A stretch of 64,000 nucleotides of DNA from NCBI RefSeq assembly GCF_014192095.1, contig NZ_JACHXN010000010.1, positions 167,318 through 231,317 on the forward strand, in the 5' to 3' direction. The translations under genes were made by a program, and so were the position numbers. The notes under the pieces are model-generated. The model was not told where the DNA came from. It was given only the letters and a program-made list of their open reading frames with translations, and did no database searches. Source of the DNA: Phyllobacterium trifolii. Its GTDB lineage: Bacteria; Pseudomonadota; Alphaproteobacteria; Rhizobiales; Rhizobiaceae. Below, in pieces: positions 55,833 to 63,950 of the stretch (the first letter of the stretch is position 1; every line of letters starts with the position of its first letter).

Positions 55833-56233
55833 CGACACCAAATCCGCTCCAAATCATTTAAGGCTTATCGCTTTCAACGATCCGTCCGCGTCGATTGCTC
55901 CGATCGCGCTACTGAAGAGCGCGGCAAGTTGCTTGTCCTGCTTCCGCAAACCGATGCCCACACCTGGACCGAAAAGCCCGCCCGAAATTCTGGGGCCGTA
56001 GAGCACAGCCATCGCACCATCTGGGACTCCAGAAATGCCTTCCAGACAGAGTAATCTACCAGTCCACAGCGCAAAAAGGTGCTTTTTCCTGAACCTCTGC
56101 TTCCCAAGATGGAGATGACATCGCCGCGCTGCGCGGTCATGGAAATCCCTTTGAGGACTTCGAGCGTGCCAAAGCGCTTCTTCAGATTTTTGACGCGCAG
56201 CGGGGCATTGATGTCAGAAATGAGGGGCTGAAT
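55833..56233 (-). pseudogene. Fused remnant of an amino-acid ABC transporter (ATPase start joined to binding-protein end)
   Basis: From 56233 leftwards the frame reads LRVKNLKKRFGTLEVLKGIS and then GSRGSGKSTFLRC, the start of a HisP/GlnQ-type ATPase, with Arg where the Walker A normally has Ser. At about 56070 this homology stops. From about 56030 a different frame gives DGAMAVLYGPRISGGLFGPG and KQDKQLAALFSSAIGAIDAD, which resembles the C-terminal end of a family 3 amino-acid-binding protein, ending in a TGA at 55854-55856 where LKWFG would be expected. A deletion that joined the two genes explains this. Neither product can be functional. Confidence 0.65.
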
Positions 56234-56357
56234 TTACCGTTATCCGATTGAGTATGCACTGGAGACCCTCGTTTGTTTTTTGCGAAGATGCGACAGCCAG
56301 CGCAAGGGTGCTTGCAGTAAATTGATGCAGGTGCGAAATCTGATCAGTAAATCATTG

Positions 56358-57254
56358 CTAGGCTTTGCCCGGCCAGCTGCCGCGATATGCCACGGGGGTC
56401 GTGCCCACTTCCCGGCGAAAGGCATTGGAAAAGTGGCTTGAACTGGAGAAGCCACACGACAGCGCGATATCGGTGACAGGCATCGAGGAATGGCACAGAA
56501 AGTCCTTTGCCCGCTCGATCCTGCGCCGGATAATGAAGGCATAGGGCGGACAGCCAAGCGTTTGCCTGAACGCCCGGCAGAAGTGAGGAACGCTCAAACC
56601 GGCAAGGTCGGCCAGTTGCAAAAGCGACAAGTCAGCCGTGAGGTCATCATCAATTCTCTGAATCACCCGGTTAAGGTTCATCGGGGCGAGCCCGCCCTTG
56701 CGGACAGCAGCCGGATATCTTTGCCTGCGCATCAGCTGGGCGAAGATCGTCGCCGTATAGCTCTCGACAAGCATGGCGCTGAGAGGATTGCGGTCACGGA
56801 TCTCTGCGCCTATCCCGCGCGCTGCGTTCAGTATGATGGGATCCTCGAAGCCGAGATCCGGCGAGAGCGACGGCAGCGCGTCGAGTTGCCCCCCGGCAAG
56901 AAGCTCTGCCACATGTGCCGGGTTGACCTGGATTGCCAGATAGGCGGCTGTCGAGGCGCCAGCTTCCCAGCCCCGCCAGCTGCATCCGGCGGGAACAAAC
57001 AGGATTGCGCCGGGCTTTCGCGGTACAAACCCGGCGTTCCTGCCATCTATGAAGTATTCGCCGCGCTCGCAGTTGCCCTGCACATTAAGTAGGACAACGT
57101 GACGGCTGGAGGTGATCGCCGTCTCCTCCTTGGCAAGCCCGCTGCGCCGGACAAGGTCGGCCTCGAGGCGATGCCATGACCTCTTGTCACGGGAGATTGT
57201 CCTGCAGTCACCAACCTTGAAGGCGGGCGGCGGCTCGGAGATCGCCATGTTCAT
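56358..57254 (-). CDS. AraC family transcriptional regulator
   Basis: The 298-residue protein has an N-terminal cupin-like sensor region (GEYFIDGRNAGFVPRKPGAI, FVPAGCSWRGWEAG) and a C-terminal double helix-turn-helix: LSLLQLADLAGLSVPHFCRAF and MPVTDIALSCGFSSSSHFSN followed by FRREVGTTPVAYR. It overlaps the XRE gene upstream by four bases, so the two regulators form one transcript. The target and signal are unknown; no structural gene lies beside it. Confidence 0.88.
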   Translation of the reverse strand: MNMAISEPPPAFKVGDCRTISRDKRSWHRLEADLVRRSGLAKEETAITSSRHVVLLNVQGNCERGEYFIDGRNAGFVPRKPGAILFVPAGCSWRGWEAGASTAAYLAIQVNPAHVAELLAGGQLDALPSLSPDLGFEDPIILNAARGIGAEIRDRNPLSAMLVESYTATIFAQLMRRQRYPAAVRKGGLAPMNLNRVIQRIDDDLTADLSLLQLADLAGLSVPHFCRAFRQTLGCPPYAFIIRRRIERAKDFLCHSSMPVTDIALSCGFSSSSHFSNAFRREVGTTPVAYRGSWPGKA

Positions 57255-57823
57255 CCCCGATCCTCATCGGATGTAGAGCCCGTCCGCCCTGCCCCATATG
57301 TGTCCGGTGCCCTGCCATACCCTTTTTCCGTCTTCGGCACAGGGCACGCCATGGCGCCGTTCAGAGCTGCCAGTTCCTCGCCCAAAGCGGCGATGAACGA
57401 GGATACGCGGCGGCGCGTGCGAGGAGGCAGCCGCATCACCCCTTCAACGAGGCGGCGCCCCTCACTGCTTGCTATGAATGTGATCCGCTCGTCGACGGGA
57501 AGCGAGGCCACCTCGCCGCTTTGCTTCTCATTTCCAGGCAGACCTTCGAAAAAGCGGCTGACAGGCACGCCGAGGAATGTCGCGATTTCAAACAGCATGG
57601 ACGCACTTATGCGGTTCTTGCCGTTCTCGTATTTTTGCAGTTGCTGCGGGCTTACCCGGACAGCGCGGGCAAGCTCGGCCTGCGTCACATTCGAATGGAT
57701 GCGCACGGCGGCAACCTGACGCCCGACATAAAGATCAGCAGCATGCGGGCATTCGCACATAGGTGCTTGCTGGTAACGCGACCGCGATGGCGTTTCTGGC
57801 TGCTGGACATTTCGGCGGAGCAT
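57251..57823 (-). CDS. XRE family helix-turn-helix regulator
   Basis: The 190-residue protein starts at ATG 57823 with GGGGA upstream; ATG 57760 is an alternative. The Cro/CI-type domain covers about residues 33-92 (VGRQVAAVRIHSNVTQAELA, AVRVSPQQLQKYENGKNRIS, LFEIATFLGVPVSRFFEGL). The C-terminal half includes LPPRTRRRVSSFIAALGEEL. Such proteins are common as single regulators in rhizobial accessory DNA. It is upstream of and coupled to the AraC gene. Confidence 0.85.
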   Translation of the reverse strand: MLRRNVQQPETPSRSRYQQAPMCECPHAADLYVGRQVAAVRIHSNVTQAELARAVRVSPQQLQKYENGKNRISASMLFEIATFLGVPVSRFFEGLPGNEKQSGEVASLPVDERITFIASSEGRRLVEGVMRLPPRTRRRVSSFIAALGEELAALNGAMACPVPKTEKGYGRAPDTYGAGRTGSTSDEDRG

Positions 57824-57974
57824 CTATCAATCCCCGTGGAGCGAGTATGTCGCGGTACATCCCGCGAGAGCCATTAACAGCAAGCTACGATCGACTGAAC
57901 TTGATCACCAAACGCACCTACCCGTTGGTCTGCCGCTACAATACTCGGCCTATATAGCACATCGGAGACGAATA

Positions 57975-58003
57975 GGAACTATCGTTCCTAGAACGATAGT
58001 TCC
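57975..58003. promoter_or_regulatory. 29-bp perfect palindrome upstream of XRE gene
   Basis: GGAACTATCGTTC (57975-57987) and GAACGATAGTTCC (57991-58003) are perfect 13-base arms around CTA. It ends 20 bases before the start of the small XRE gene, as expected for an operator through which that protein represses itself. Confidence 0.7.
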
Positions 58004-58023
58004 GGTTCTGCTTCCCATCTGTC

Positions 58024-58239
58024 ATGGACTTGAAGGAATCCATGGCGGTCAACCTGCGTCGCATTCGCCATGAAAAGAACCTGACGCAAGAAGATTTGGC
58101 AGCGCGGGCCGATTTGAGTATGCGCTATGTCGGCGCGATCGAACGCGGCAAAGTCTCGGCCAGCGTGACCGTACTTGGCCAAATAGCCGATGCGCTGGGC
58201 GTTGATCCGTGCGAGTTGTTGCGCCAAAAATCGTCGTGA
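58024..58239 (+). CDS. Small XRE family repressor (71 aa)
   Basis: The product is little more than one Cro/CI helix-turn-helix: MAVNLRRIRHEKNLTQEDLA, RADLSMRYVGAIERGKVSAS, VLGQIADALGVDPCELL. Starts at 58024 or the Met six codons on are both possible. Small regulators of this sort control plasmid or ICE transfer and maintenance genes. The long palindrome immediately upstream suggests autoregulation. Confidence 0.88.
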   Translation: MDLKESMAVNLRRIRHEKNLTQEDLAARADLSMRYVGAIERGKVSASVTVLGQIADALGVDPCELLRQKSS

Positions 58240-58350
58240 AAATCGACCCCTCGTACTCATGAATTTCGATCCGGGCCACGCATAGGTAGTAAAACTGCCT
58301 AAAAGGCGGAAAGCCGTAGAGCCGGAAACCCAACTCTATGGCTTTCCGGG

Positions 58351-59067
58351 TCATCGCGTCTTGAGGCGCTGCATACCCTCGGCCAGCGTCCAGAGCGCGC
58401 GGTTGAGGGTCACATTCTGGTCGATGCCGTTAATGGCGCGAGTCTGACTGCGGCGAATGCGGCCCTCGGCGTTGCGCCGCTGCCCGTTCAATCCGCCCCT
58501 TATCATATTCTCCTGAATGACATTGTAGGACATCCAGAGGCTTTGCGCGGCGTCCTCGCGACGACGCGGCTCGATGATCTGCTCGGGGCGGATGGGGCTT
58601 TCCTCCTCACCATAGCGGGCGACATGGCTCGCCTCGGCCAGCACGCGGCGCTCGTCCGCCGACAGGGTGATTTCTTTCATGGTCTCACTGGCGTCGATCA
58701 GGTGCGGGAAATCCTCCGCGACGGTATATACGCCTTCGATGATGTCATGCTGGATATTGCCTTTGTGCGGGACGCGAACATCCTCGAACCGCTCGCCCGC
58801 AACCAGACTGTTGGTGCAGACGAAAAGCAGCATCGCGGCGAACATCTGGTAGCTGCTCGTTCCGTCATGCGAATTGACGATGATGACTTCAGCAGCCTCC
58901 GGCTTGCCGATGCCGTCGTCGCGGCGCAGGCGCAGCATGTGCTTGGCGTGTCCATGACGGGTGCCGTCGCGCGGAACCGCCTGCACGGCGAAGAACGGGA
59001 ACCATTCTTCCCGGCGAATACCAGAAATATTGTAGAGGGGTGTATTCCACCAGAAAACACAAAGCAC
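58351..59067 (-). CDS. DUF932 family plasmid protein, N-terminally truncated
   Basis: The segment from about 58990 leftwards matches DUF932 proteins of alphaproteobacterial plasmids: FFAVQAVPRDGTRHGHAKHM, VNSHDGTSSYQMFAAML, VRVPHKGNIQHDIIEGVY, LWMSYNVIQENMIRGGLNGQ, TRAINGIDQNVTLNRALW. Such proteins usually have a longer N-terminal part. Here the upstream sequence switches to unrelated residues and then to an integrase-like remnant, so the N-terminus seems lost by rearrangement and the GTG at 59067 is only the first available start. The family is of unknown function and linked to plasmids and phages. Confidence 0.7.
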   Translation of the reverse strand: MLCVFWWNTPLYNISGIRREEWFPFFAVQAVPRDGTRHGHAKHMLRLRRDDGIGKPEAAEVIIVNSHDGTSSYQMFAAMLLFVCTNSLVAGERFEDVRVPHKGNIQHDIIEGVYTVAEDFPHLIDASETMKEITLSADERRVLAEASHVARYGEEESPIRPEQIIEPRRREDAAQSLWMSYNVIQENMIRGGLNGQRRNAEGRIRRSQTRAINGIDQNVTLNRALWTLAEGMQRLKTR

Positions 59068-59112
59068 CCTTTTGCCCGCCTCAAGGTCGATCGTGGAACG
59101 CTTGATCGAAGA

Positions 59113-59231
59113 GTCGGGCTCTTTGCGGGCGTCGGCGAGCGATACGGCGGGGTATACGCCAAACGAGAGCAGCTTTGCTTATTGTTATGTCGGTAAGAAA
59201 GCCGCCAGAGTTTCGAGCCGTTCGGCGTCAC
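59113..59231 (-). pseudogene. Remnant of a P4-type tyrosine integrase N-terminus
   Basis: Reading leftwards, VTPNGSKLWRLSYRHNNKQ is followed after a one-base deletion near 59175 by LLSFGVYPAVSLADARKEP. Together they match the arm-binding N-terminal domain of P4-like integrases. Sequence on both sides is unrelated, so only about 40 codons remain. It suggests that an integrated element was once present or recombined here. Confidence 0.65.
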
Positions 59232-59431
59232 ATTTGTGGGTGTGTTGAAGAATACCAGAAAATATACCAACAAAAATCTGGGATGTCTTGGTACTATCTG
59301 GAAGCCCATGAATGGCAAAAGCCCCACAAAACTGGGCTTTGTGTCAATTATAGAAGCGAATGAGATCTCCTGAAATGGGTTCTTGGTGCCACCGGAGGTC
59401 GTCGCAATGCGCGGCCGCTCCCCAAAAGGTC

Positions 59432-59590
59432 TTAGTTGAACCAGCCAACGACTGCCGCCCAGGCCATTGTCAGCCCACGGTCGAACAATGCGATCCCCAT
59501 GACAACGACAAACACGATGCCGGATGCCGTCGCCAATCCCTCGTTGCTTTTATTCTCCTCAACGACGATGATCCGCCTCTCGTCACGCAT
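59432..59590 (-). CDS. Small membrane protein downstream of relaxase (52 aa)
   Basis: ATG 59590 lies 15 bases after the relaxase stop, and the frame ends in TAA 59432-59434. The product has a charged N-terminus (MRDERRIIVVEENKSNEG) and one predicted membrane helix (TASGIVFVVVMGIALFDRGL), then MAWAAVVGWFN. The spacing suggests co-transcription with mobC and the relaxase. I do not recognise the family; a membrane accessory of mobilization is a guess from position. Confidence 0.55.
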   Translation of the reverse strand: MRDERRIIVVEENKSNEGLATASGIVFVVVMGIALFDRGLTMAWAAVVGWFN

Positions 59591-59605
59591 GGCATTGCCC
59601 TCTTG

Positions 59606-61921
59606 TTACCGGTCTCGATCATCGTGATCGCCCGCTCTTTGTTCATCAGCTTCCCGTTGCAGTTCTTCCAGGCGCGGCACATGCTGCTTAGCGGGGTCGC
59701 TCTTTGTTGTATGGCCACTGGAACCTGCCATCTGCCCGGTATTCTGACCGTCTGCATCGCGGTTTTGGTCGTCACCTACCCGCGTTAACGCCGCGTTGGG
59801 AGCGCTCCCGACCAACAATCCGGTCACTTCGTTTGCCTCAGAGCCCGACGGGGATCGCTCACGCTCAGGCTTCAGCCGCTCACGTCCCACAGCCTGGAAC
59901 GCGTTTTTCAGATCCTCATCAATTTCGGCCACTTCCCGGATCAGGGCATTTCCGCTCGCGCCAAGCTCAGCGGTCTTGATCAGTTGTTTTTCCAGTTCCT
60001 GTTTCATCGCCGTGACGTTGCCCGGATCCTGGTCGTCCGCCTCAGCTCGGCTGATGGCTCCCCGGGATTGCTCGATCTCAACCAGGTGTCTGTTCGCCGC
60101 CTCGGCGGCCGCAAACCCATGTCGCTCGACAGCATTATTCCATCGCAGCTTCTCGTCTTCCCGCTCATTGACGCCTACGCTGCGGCCCGGCGCGTCGCCA
60201 GCATCACGATCGCGCTGTTCCAACATGTCGACAATTTCGCGGCGCACATTGACGTGTTCCCTCGCCGCCTTGGCAATTTCCTCAAACCCATCCTGTTCAT
60301 GCGGTGGCAAAGAGCGCGCCGCCTGGAAGAGTGCTGTCTCAACGCGTCTTTCGTAGGCTTCGAATTCAGGCCGGGTCAGGGGGCCAGAATTTGACGGCTG
60401 GCCTTGCCAGACCGCCTTTCTTTCGGCTCGCGCGGGATGGGCTTCAAACCGGATTACCTGAGCCCCGGCAAAGTCTTTCTGCGTAGGCAATAGCGCGGAA
60501 CTACCGATAGAATGCCACTCCTGTTGCGCCGTTCGGGCATAGGCCTTGCTGCGAGGCGTGCTCGGGAAGCTATCCTCATCCGAGCGTTTTGTGTCGTATC
60601 GGCGTTGCGCGGAGGCGCTTGTACCTTCGTGTTGCGTGCGACCGATCATGTTCATCGGCCGGACCTGGTTTTTCGAGTAAGCAGGGGGGCTCGCACGATC
60701 ACGGCGATCGGTCATCTCCATGTTGATGCCGTGCGCGCACGCCTTTTCGGCCATTGTCAGCCGCCACTCCCGAAAGGCCGGGATTGTCGTCTCGATCCTG
60801 TCACCTGCGTCCGATCGCATGGCGATGATGGCGTGGACGTGAACGTGCGGCCGCTTGCCGCCTGTTTCCTCCGTCTTCGGGTCACTTGCAGCATCGTGAA
60901 GTGAGAACACATAACGGTGCCCGGCAAACTGCGTCCCCAGGAAATCCCGCGCTGCTTCCCGAAAGGCCGCCGCATCGGTTCCGGCGCGCGCCGACAGGAC
61001 AAGATGCATGACATCGCGCGGTTTGCGGCTATGGAGCTGGCCGCGCCATTCAAGTTGAACAAGGTCTCCCGCCCGCTTGCGGTCACCGATCTCGCGCCCC
61101 TGCTCATCGCACACCTTGCCCTTGTGTGCTTCGACCAGCGAACGCAAGCGACCGCTGCCGTAATCAGTTCCATTACCATAACCGGTGAACCGGAAGCTTG
61201 CGCTCCCGGCCACTCCGCTACGAGCGTCGTCAAGGCGTCGTTGAACGATCGCCGTTGCCTTCTCGTCGGCACTCAATCGCTCGCCCCGGGCACTTCGAAG
61301 CACGGCGATACCTTCAATATCGAACCCGCTGCCATCGGGCCGTATGGTCACTGCCAAAGCGAAAGCGCGGTCGCCCAGGCCCTGTCTCACGATCGCGCGC
61401 GCCCGTTCGATACCCTCCTCACCGTCACGGCGCCCTTCCGTGACGGAAATCTCGAACAACCCGATGTCACGGCTCGCGGCACGGTTCTTTAGAAGGTGAT
61501 CCCACTCGCTTCCCACAGCAGACAGTTGATCGCGTCCGCGGAGGTGATCGCCACGCTCGTTCTCGACCACGACTTCGCCATTGCGGGAAACGTAATTGAT
61601 CATGGCGCCCAGCCGCGAACCACCGCCGAACGAAGCCATTTTCACCACGGCCGACTGACTACCGGCGGCAAGGCCCTCAAAGCGCGCGCGCATCGGCCTT
61701 TCGGCAACAAATGGAGCGCGACCTGTCCCCGGTCGCCAAGACCTCGCCCCTCGCAACCGGCTGCCGGTCTTCGCGCCGACGGGAACTAGCGTCGCCGCGA
61801 CACTTCCGCGGCGGCGCTCCTCGTCATCATCCGGCTTTCTTTGCCCGAGCGAGAGATCGTGGAGCAAGGCTGCCCGCCGCCGCTCCCATTCGGCCGTGAA
61901 GGCTCCAAGAAAGAACTCCAC
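59606..61921 (-). CDS. Relaxase/mobilization nuclease (VirD2-like, MOBP type)
   Basis: The relaxase nicks oriT and pilots the strand during conjugation. The 771-residue protein starts at GTG 61921, overlapping mobC. The catalytic Tyr is probably in GAMINYVSRNGEV (about residue 109), and the metal-binding motif III is PHVHVHAIIAM (about 365). After about residue 400 the chain becomes hydrophilic and coiled-coil-like (ERRVETALFQAARSLPPHEQ, AMKQELEKQLIKTAELG), ending in a charged tail. Length and motif order fit relaxases of rhizobial plasmids and ICEs. No transfer-channel genes are visible in the window, so it may be mobilizable only. Confidence 0.88.
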   Translation of the reverse strand: MEFFLGAFTAEWERRRAALLHDLSLGQRKPDDDEERRRGSVAATLVPVGAKTGSRLRGARSWRPGTGRAPFVAERPMRARFEGLAAGSQSAVVKMASFGGGSRLGAMINYVSRNGEVVVENERGDHLRGRDQLSAVGSEWDHLLKNRAASRDIGLFEISVTEGRRDGEEGIERARAIVRQGLGDRAFALAVTIRPDGSGFDIEGIAVLRSARGERLSADEKATAIVQRRLDDARSGVAGSASFRFTGYGNGTDYGSGRLRSLVEAHKGKVCDEQGREIGDRKRAGDLVQLEWRGQLHSRKPRDVMHLVLSARAGTDAAAFREAARDFLGTQFAGHRYVFSLHDAASDPKTEETGGKRPHVHVHAIIAMRSDAGDRIETTIPAFREWRLTMAEKACAHGINMEMTDRRDRASPPAYSKNQVRPMNMIGRTQHEGTSASAQRRYDTKRSDEDSFPSTPRSKAYARTAQQEWHSIGSSALLPTQKDFAGAQVIRFEAHPARAERKAVWQGQPSNSGPLTRPEFEAYERRVETALFQAARSLPPHEQDGFEEIAKAAREHVNVRREIVDMLEQRDRDAGDAPGRSVGVNEREDEKLRWNNAVERHGFAAAEAANRHLVEIEQSRGAISRAEADDQDPGNVTAMKQELEKQLIKTAELGASGNALIREVAEIDEDLKNAFQAVGRERLKPERERSPSGSEANEVTGLLVGSAPNAALTRVGDDQNRDADGQNTGQMAGSSGHTTKSDPAKQHVPRLEELQREADEQRAGDHDDRDR

Positions 61922-62328
61922 TATGTTCCCCGCTTTCGCAATCTGGCGCCGCGATCGGCAAAGAAGGCGATCTCGTACAGGAGTGCCGCCATGAACCGCT
62001 GAACATCATCGATCACCGCGCGCTCCTCATCCGTGCGCGGCTTTTTTTGGTTCAAGGCGCGGGCGAGCTGATTGAGATTGATGCCAACTGCCCTGAGGTC
62101 AGCCAGAAGCGCGCTGAGAATGACGCGATCCTCCTTCGTGAAAAAGGGGCGAACACCGGCGCCCTCAAGGGTCAGCGACCGCATGAAGGCGGAGACCGTC
62201 AGCTCCGCAGCCTGTGCGGCGTTCTCGATCTTTACCATTTCCATGGCGCTGAATCGGGCGTGGACGACCTTGGTCTTGCGATCCGCCCTCGGGACTATGC
62301 TGTACTTATCCGATGCGGACCCGTTCAC
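61921..62328 (-). CDS. mobC: MobC-like relaxosome accessory protein
   Basis: I take GTG 62328 with GAGGAAGG just upstream; the longer frame to 62454 would run through oriT. The 135-residue protein has the MobC pattern RFSAMEMVKIENAAQAAELT (ribbon-helix-helix), FMRSLTLEG, and the conserved AVGINLNQLARALNQ. MobC helps open oriT for the relaxase. Its stop overlaps the relaxase start, and oriT lies 58 bases upstream. Confidence 0.85.
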   Translation of the reverse strand: MNGSASDKYSIVPRADRKTKVVHARFSAMEMVKIENAAQAAELTVSAFMRSLTLEGAGVRPFFTKEDRVILSALLADLRAVGINLNQLARALNQKKPRTDEERAVIDDVQRFMAALLYEIAFFADRGARLRKRGT

Positions 62329-62385
62329 CTGACCTTCCTCAATCCCGCCACAGGCGATATCGACGGCCTGTCCGTCGATCGTCCA

Positions 62386-62419
62386 GCAAATTTGTATCAC
62401 AAATTTGCGTATCCTGCCA
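62386..62419 (+). other. Origin of transfer (oriT): inverted repeat plus nick sequence
   Basis: GCAAATTTGT (62386-62395) and ACAAATTTGC (62399-62408) are perfect 10-base arms around ATC. Two bases later TATCCTGCCA occurs. TATCCTG/C is the nick core of IncP oriT sites and of T-DNA borders, so the predicted nick is between 62416 and 62417. The site precedes mobC and a VirD2-like relaxase, as expected. Confidence 0.78.
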
Positions 62420-62545
62420 AAACCAACAGTACCGAATCGGTAACAGTTTTTCAAGTCATCGCCTTAGGCTCGTCGCTGTGGCTTGCTGATCGAGACCTTC
62501 CATCCGTCCGGTCTGACCGAAGCGGATTGCGCAAGCAGCACCTTA

Positions 62546-62581
62546 CGCCAAATGCCTTACCGCTGGACCAACTCCCGCTAA
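62546..62581 (-). other. tRNA-like D-arm sequence, not an intact tRNA
   Basis: On the minus strand, GCGGGAGTTGGTCCAGCGG followed by TAAGGC resembles the acceptor and D-arm of a Gln/Glu-type tRNA. No matching acceptor 3' half (CTCCCGC) or T-arm follows, so it is not a working tRNA gene. It may be a relic of an attachment site or chance. Confidence 0.35.
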
Positions 62582-62665
62582 GCAATTGCTTTGTCTCTCT
62601 ACATAGAGTGAAAATACATCCACTCTGTATGTGAACTCCATGCATTTGACCCGTGTATTTATGTG

Positions 62666-62685
62666 GTGTGGAATATATTCCACAC
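62666..62685. promoter_or_regulatory. 20-bp perfect palindrome upstream of parA remnant
   Basis: GTGTGGAATATATTCCACAC is fully self-complementary and lies 130 bases before the parA-like start. It could be an operator for a ParA/Xre-type regulator of that gene. Its preservation contrasts with the decayed gene. Confidence 0.55.
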
Positions 62686-62815
62686 TGTATTCCGCGAATG
62701 AATGCCGAAAGCGCTCACCCCTAAGGAGCAACATGAGATATTCAGTTTTGACTTGCACCGATCGGTCATTTCGATGCATTATGGGTTTATCGTCAGCACG
62801 AATATGGACGCGACC

Positions 62816-63394
62816 ATGGCAAGAACCTACGCGGCGGTGAGCAACAAAGGCGGAGCGGGAAAGACGACGCTTGTCACGCGCTAATGGCGGGAGAATACGC
62901 GCTGCGCGGAGAGCGCGTTCTCCTCATCAATGCGGACAACAGGCAAAATCTCTCCGGGTGTGGAGGTTGTGTTCGGAGAAAAGCAACGTACCGGAACATA
63001 TCGACGTTATGGTTGCCTCCACAAAACGTTCAATCGAGGCGACGATCAAAGATCGCGGAGCTGGGTTCGACCTCATCATCGTCGACGCGCCAGGCGTCGA
63101 TAGTTCGCTGCAGACGGACGATCATTCGCTCGTCGGAACTGGTGGTCTCGCCCATCCAGCCGGCGATCAAGGAACTTGAGGCGGCAGGTCAGGCCGTCGC
63201 GGCCGTCAACGAGATCAACGACCAATTCGGTTTGAATATTGCCCATTTCAATGTGCGGACCCGCATCTCGGTGCCTGGGACGAAACCTCGAAGCGTATCG
63301 CTACATCGGGCCGTTCGTCGCAGGTCTTGTCGCAGCACAATATCGTACACTCCCTCTCGATACCGAGCTTTTCGAGCGCAACATCTATCGAGAG
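62816..63394 (+). pseudogene. ParA/MinD-family ATPase gene broken by several frameshifts
   Basis: ATG 62816 begins MARTYAAVSNKGGAGKTTL, a deviant Walker A, then meets a frameshift near 62872. Homology continues in other frames: AGEYALRGERVLLINADNRQ, then SNVPEHIDVMVASTKRSIEA with FDLIIVDAPGVDSSLQ, then VVSPIQPAIKELEAAGQAVA with FGLNIAHFNVRTRISVPG, then LEAYRYIGPFVAGLVAAQYR and FERNIYREG. At least four single-base shifts are needed to join them. The last codons run into an IS end at about 63395. Intact, it would be a partition-type ATPase of about 210 residues. Confidence 0.78.
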
Positions 63395-63950
63395 GGCACT
63401 GTAACCTTAACTTGCCGGTTATTTTGATGACCGACAATGCTTTATGAACAACGCTTGCTCGCCTGTGTATCGCCGCCATCGTTTTCCAGCCGAAGTCATC
63501 GCCGAAGCAGTATGGCTGTACTTCCGCTTCCCCCCTGAGTTTTCGCATGGTCGAAGATATGCTGGCCTACAAGGGAGTAATTGTCACACACAAGACTATC
63601 CGACAGTGGGCGGAAAAGTTTGGCAGGGACTACGCTAACAAGATCCGCCGCCGGACACCACGCCTTGGCGACAAGTGGCATCTAGATGAAGCCGTTGTTT
63701 CGATCGGGGGCAGAAAACACTGGCTGTGGCGCACCGTTGATCAGGACGGCTTCGTCCTCGATGTCCTCGTGCAAAGCCGCAGGAATGCCAAGGCAGCCAA
63801 GCGTTTGATCCGCAAGCTGCTGAAGGTGTAAGGACGTGCACCCCGGGTCATGGTGACCGACAAGCTCAGATCCTACGGGACGGCCAACAGACAGATCGGA
63901 CTAACTGACGTGCTACCCGTCTTTAGGCCACCCGGAGCTGGAATTTTCCG
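63395..63950 (+). mobile_element. Damaged IS6-family insertion sequence
   Basis: The left end GGCACTGT at 63395 resembles the GGCACTGTTGCAA terminal repeat of IS6/IS26-type elements and interrupts the parA remnant. The transposase follows but is frameshifted, and its homology breaks off near 63905. The right terminal repeat was not found, so the element appears truncated by foreign sequence or extends past the window. Confidence 0.65.
63444..63905 (+). pseudogene. IS6-family transposase, frameshifted and truncated
   Basis: The N-terminal part reads YRRHRFPAEVIAEAVWLYFR and leaves frame at a run of six C (63530-63535); one C fewer would restore FPLSFRMVEDMLAYKG. The following frame gives the HTH and catalytic region IVTHKTIRQWAEKFGRDYAN, DKWHLDEAVVSIGGRKHWLW (first Asp) and QDGFVLDVLVQSRRNAKAAK. 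A TAA at 63829-63831 replaces the usual Gly-Gln; the same frame then continues VMVTDKLRSYGTANRQIGLT (second Asp) before homology ends. The catalytic Glu region is missing. It is non-functional. Confidence 0.8.

Noticed and set aside
62470..62600. Intact tRNA gene near oriT
   Set aside because: Only an acceptor/D-arm-like half is present; the pairing 3' acceptor strand and T-arm are missing.
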